A stretch of DNA of 64,000 nt from Clostridia bacterium (GTDB lineage Bacteria; Bacillota; Clostridia; Christensenellales; Pumilibacteraceae). The notes beneath the pieces are model-generated. The model ran no database searches and was not told where the DNA came from. It was given only the letters and a program-made list of their open reading frames with translations. The stretch is taken from assembly GCA_900767465.1 (NCBI GenBank), contig CAAGAW010000028.1:124001-188000 (forward strand). Direction: 5' to 3'. The translations under genes and the position numbers were made by a program. Below are positions 62,086-64,000 of the stretch, one piece after another. How positions within the stretch are numbered: the first letter of the stretch is position 1; each line of letters begins with the position of its first letter.

Positions 62086-64000
62086 TTATGCAAGCGTTAC
62101 CGAATATTTCAGCGTTACCGTGTAGGTCGCGCCGCCCGACACTCTTGCCGTGTACGTCATCGAAAAAGTCGTTTCGTTCACTTTGGCGAACGAAAGGGTA
62201 ACGGAACTCAGCGAGCACGAGTAGGTCGCGTTTTTCGCCGTGAGACCGAGTCCGTAATGAGAAGGCGTCGTAGAAAACGAATCGAGCAGATTTTCCACGG
62301 TTACGCCGGCGGGAAGTTTGTTCTGATACGTAAGATTACGCATAGCAAGATAAACGGGCGAGGACGACCTGCTGTCCGCGAACGTTACGGGCGAATCTTT
62401 CGTTCCGCCCGAGTACACGGAAATACCCGCGCTTACGAGTTCGAGATAGGTGCCGTAATTATTAAGTCCGTCCGATCCGTAGAATACGTTATCCGCCGAG
62501 TTGGACGAAGTCGGACTGGGAACGTTACCGCTCAGATAAACGGAAGTGAGCGACCGAGCCACAGTCGAGCATAGCGGTTCGAGCCAGCCGAAAGAGTAGA
62601 TCGTGTTCGATTCGAGATGAAGAGTCGTAAGATTCGTCAGTTTACTTACCGACGGATCGCCCCACACCGCGAAGGGATTAGTCGCGTTTGCGGCGATCGT
62701 TATCGAACAATCCGACAGGTCGATCGACGCGACCGACGACATTTGGGCGATTTCCTCGATAACGGAGGAAGAGACTGTTGCGCCGGAGAGGTTGAGTTTT
62801 TGCGTTCCGACCATATATTTCACGCCGGTAAAGTCGGTGACGGCGCGCAGGAAAGTATCGGTCGAGTTTGCGTAATCGAGCGGGACGTTCAGTTTAAGTT
62901 TGTCCGAGTACAGTATACCGTCGGCAGGATTCGATATGGTTTCGCCGGAATCCGAAGTAACGTTACAGAGCCATACGTAAAAGTTCGGATCGGTAACGTG
63001 CGTGCCGTACTTGATAACCCCCGGAAGAACGAATTCGCTGAACGAGGAGTACACCGACCATACCGAAGCGGTAACGCCCGTTTTGAATTCGTAAACGAGA
63101 AGAACGTCGGTGTTGTCGAGCGGGATTTTGCTCGGATCGATCGTAATCGTGTAATACGCTTTGCCGCTGCGGACCTGTTCTGCGAGCGCGGCGGACGAGG
63201 ACAGAAGAGCGCCGAGAGAATCCGAGAACGAGAGGTAAGTGAGCGTGTAGTCCGTTCCGCCGTCCGAAAGCGTTGCCGTTTTCGTTGCCGCGGTAAGAGC
63301 GGTTACGTTACCGTCTTTGTCCGTAAAGGTAAGCCCGAGCGCGTCTTTGACCGCGGCGAGTTTCGTTCCGTCGTCGTTTTTTACCGCAAATCCGTAGCAA
63401 ACGAGCGGAAGATCGCGCTGATAGTTAAACGGCATACGGAAGGACGAAGTCGTGTAGCCGCCCGTCGCTTCTTCTGCGGTGCGGTCGAACACCGAATAGT
63501 ACGGAAGGAATCGTCCGAGACCGGAGTCGTCGCCTTTCAATTTGCAGTCTACGGGAATCTGGATCGTTACGGGCGAAATTTTTCCGTTGAATTCGACCGT
63601 CATCGACACGTTGAGAAAAACTCTTCCCGCGTCGTTTTCGGGTTCGCCGTTTACGACTTCGAGGCGTTGCTCGTTACCGCCGTCAGGCGACCCGGTAATC
63701 GCGTAAAATTCTTCGGCGGTGTTGCCGTAAACCACGCTGTAAGCGATGCTTTTTACGCCCGGATAGAGGGTAGCGTACGCGCCGCCGTCCGCCGTAGCGT
63801 AGTATTCGAGGTCATATAGCGGCAGATACCCCGCGAAAGCGGCTTCGGACGCGCCCGAGAACGCGTACGTTCCGTCGCCGTTTGCGGTAACCGTAATTTC
63901 GGTGCCGTACCAGCGGGTAAGAAGGTTGTTTGCGATGGTAACCGCGCTTCGTACCGTAACGGTATTAGAACTCGTCATATCGAAGTCTTTTTCGATAGCC
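62086..64000 (-). CDS. Large surface protein, incomplete at window end
   Basis: At least 638 residues; the frame stays open to the last base, so the start lies beyond the window. It is beta-rich, Ser/Thr-rich and has a leucine-rich-repeat-like stretch (LSKLTNL-like segment LTNLTTLHLESNTIYSFGWL, with SLTSVYLSGNVP after it), then an Ig-like C-terminal domain ending in VTLKYSVTLA. Such proteins are usually cell-surface adhesins. No anchor motif is at the C-terminus. It leads the two SipW-type genes, so the three may form one surface system. Confidence 0.75.
   Translation of the reverse strand, partial: AIEKDFDMTSSNTVTVRSAVTIANNLLTRWYGTEITVTANGDGTYAFSGASEAAFAGYLPLYDLEYYATADGGAYATLYPGVKSIAYSVVYGNTAEEFYAITGSPDGGNEQRLEVVNGEPENDAGRVFLNVSMTVEFNGKISPVTIQIPVDCKLKGDDSGLGRFLPYYSVFDRTAEEATGGYTTSSFRMPFNYQRDLPLVCYGFAVKNDDGTKLAAVKDALGLTFTDKDGNVTALTAATKTATLSDGGTDYTLTYLSFSDSLGALLSSSAALAEQVRSGKAYYTITIDPSKIPLDNTDVLLVYEFKTGVTASVWSVYSSFSEFVLPGVIKYGTHVTDPNFYVWLCNVTSDSGETISNPADGILYSDKLKLNVPLDYANSTDTFLRAVTDFTGVKYMVGTQKLNLSGATVSSSVIEEIAQMSSVASIDLSDCSITIAANATNPFAVWGDPSVSKLTNLTTLHLESNTIYSFGWLEPLCSTVARSLTSVYLSGNVPSPTSSNSADNVFYGSDGLNNYGTYLELVSAGISVYSGGTKDSPVTFADSRSSSPVYLAMRNLTYQNKLPAGVTVENLLDSFSTTPSHYGLGLTAKNATYSCSLSSVTLSFAKVNETTFSMTYTARVSGGATYTVTLKYSVTLA

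Overview
The window looks like a chromosomal segment of an anaerobic, low-to-mid G+C Gram-positive bacterium (Bacillota, class Clostridia; an uncultured Christensenellales-like lineage is my guess). Supporting signs are SepF-based division genes, a trimeric electron-bifurcating [FeFe] hydrogenase, a glycyl radical enzyme with its activase, lysine synthesis by the DapL aminotransferase route, a Mn2+ riboswitch before mntP, GGAGG ribosome sites and many sigma-A promoters with 17-bp spacers. No prophage, CRISPR array, insertion sequence or rRNA was seen. Most of the window is compact housekeeping operons.

Layout. 0-11.6 kb: a short-chain dehydrogenase, NAD+ synthetase, a sugar-related operon (aldose epimerase, DegV, GNAT, phosphohexomutase), dapF-dapL, a gene-free stretch with a 38-bp perfect palindrome and a probable structured RNA (6S-like), and a divergent pair of uncharacterised genes. 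11.6-16.0 kb: hydCBA. 16.1-20.4 kb: a condensed division/lipoprotein cluster (ATP-grasp, yggS, sepF, lspA, rluD) and a small membrane protein. 20.5-29.1 kb: a three-part sugar sensor (AraC-type response regulator, YesM-type kinase, binding lipoprotein) followed by an mglBAC galactose/glucose ABC transporter. 29.2-33.2 kb: tRNA-Leu, polA, coaE, a lytic transglycosylase. 33.3-38.9 kb: a WYL regulator with a divergent small gene, then a large beta-helix lipoprotein divergent from an OmpR-type two-component system; both promoters of that pair carry the same 11-bp-period direct repeat. 39.0-41.7 kb: asd-dapA-dapB. 41.9-47.9 kb: a tightly packed six-gene operon of poorly characterised proteins. 48.0-56.3 kb: a Rho-like protein that has lost its ATPase motifs, then secA, prfB, tsaD, mnmA and riboswitch-controlled mntP. 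56.4-60.3 kb: glycyl radical enzyme, activase and a divergent AraC regulator. 60.4-64.0 kb: three secreted/surface proteins, the last running off the window.

How it fits together. Asd, DapA, DapB, DapL and DapF together make meso-diaminopimelate for lysine and peptidoglycan. The sensor trio next to mglBAC suggests induction of galactose/glucose uptake by an extracellular sugar, with the epimerase and phosphohexomutase elsewhere in the window. HydABC couples NADH and reduced ferredoxin to H2. The most unusual items are the Rho-like protein at 48.0-49.4 kb, the mirrored direct-repeat operators at 36.83-36.94 kb, the palindrome family at 9.7 and 33.2 kb, the structured RNA candidate at 9.74-9.98 kb, and the unassigned glycyl radical enzyme.
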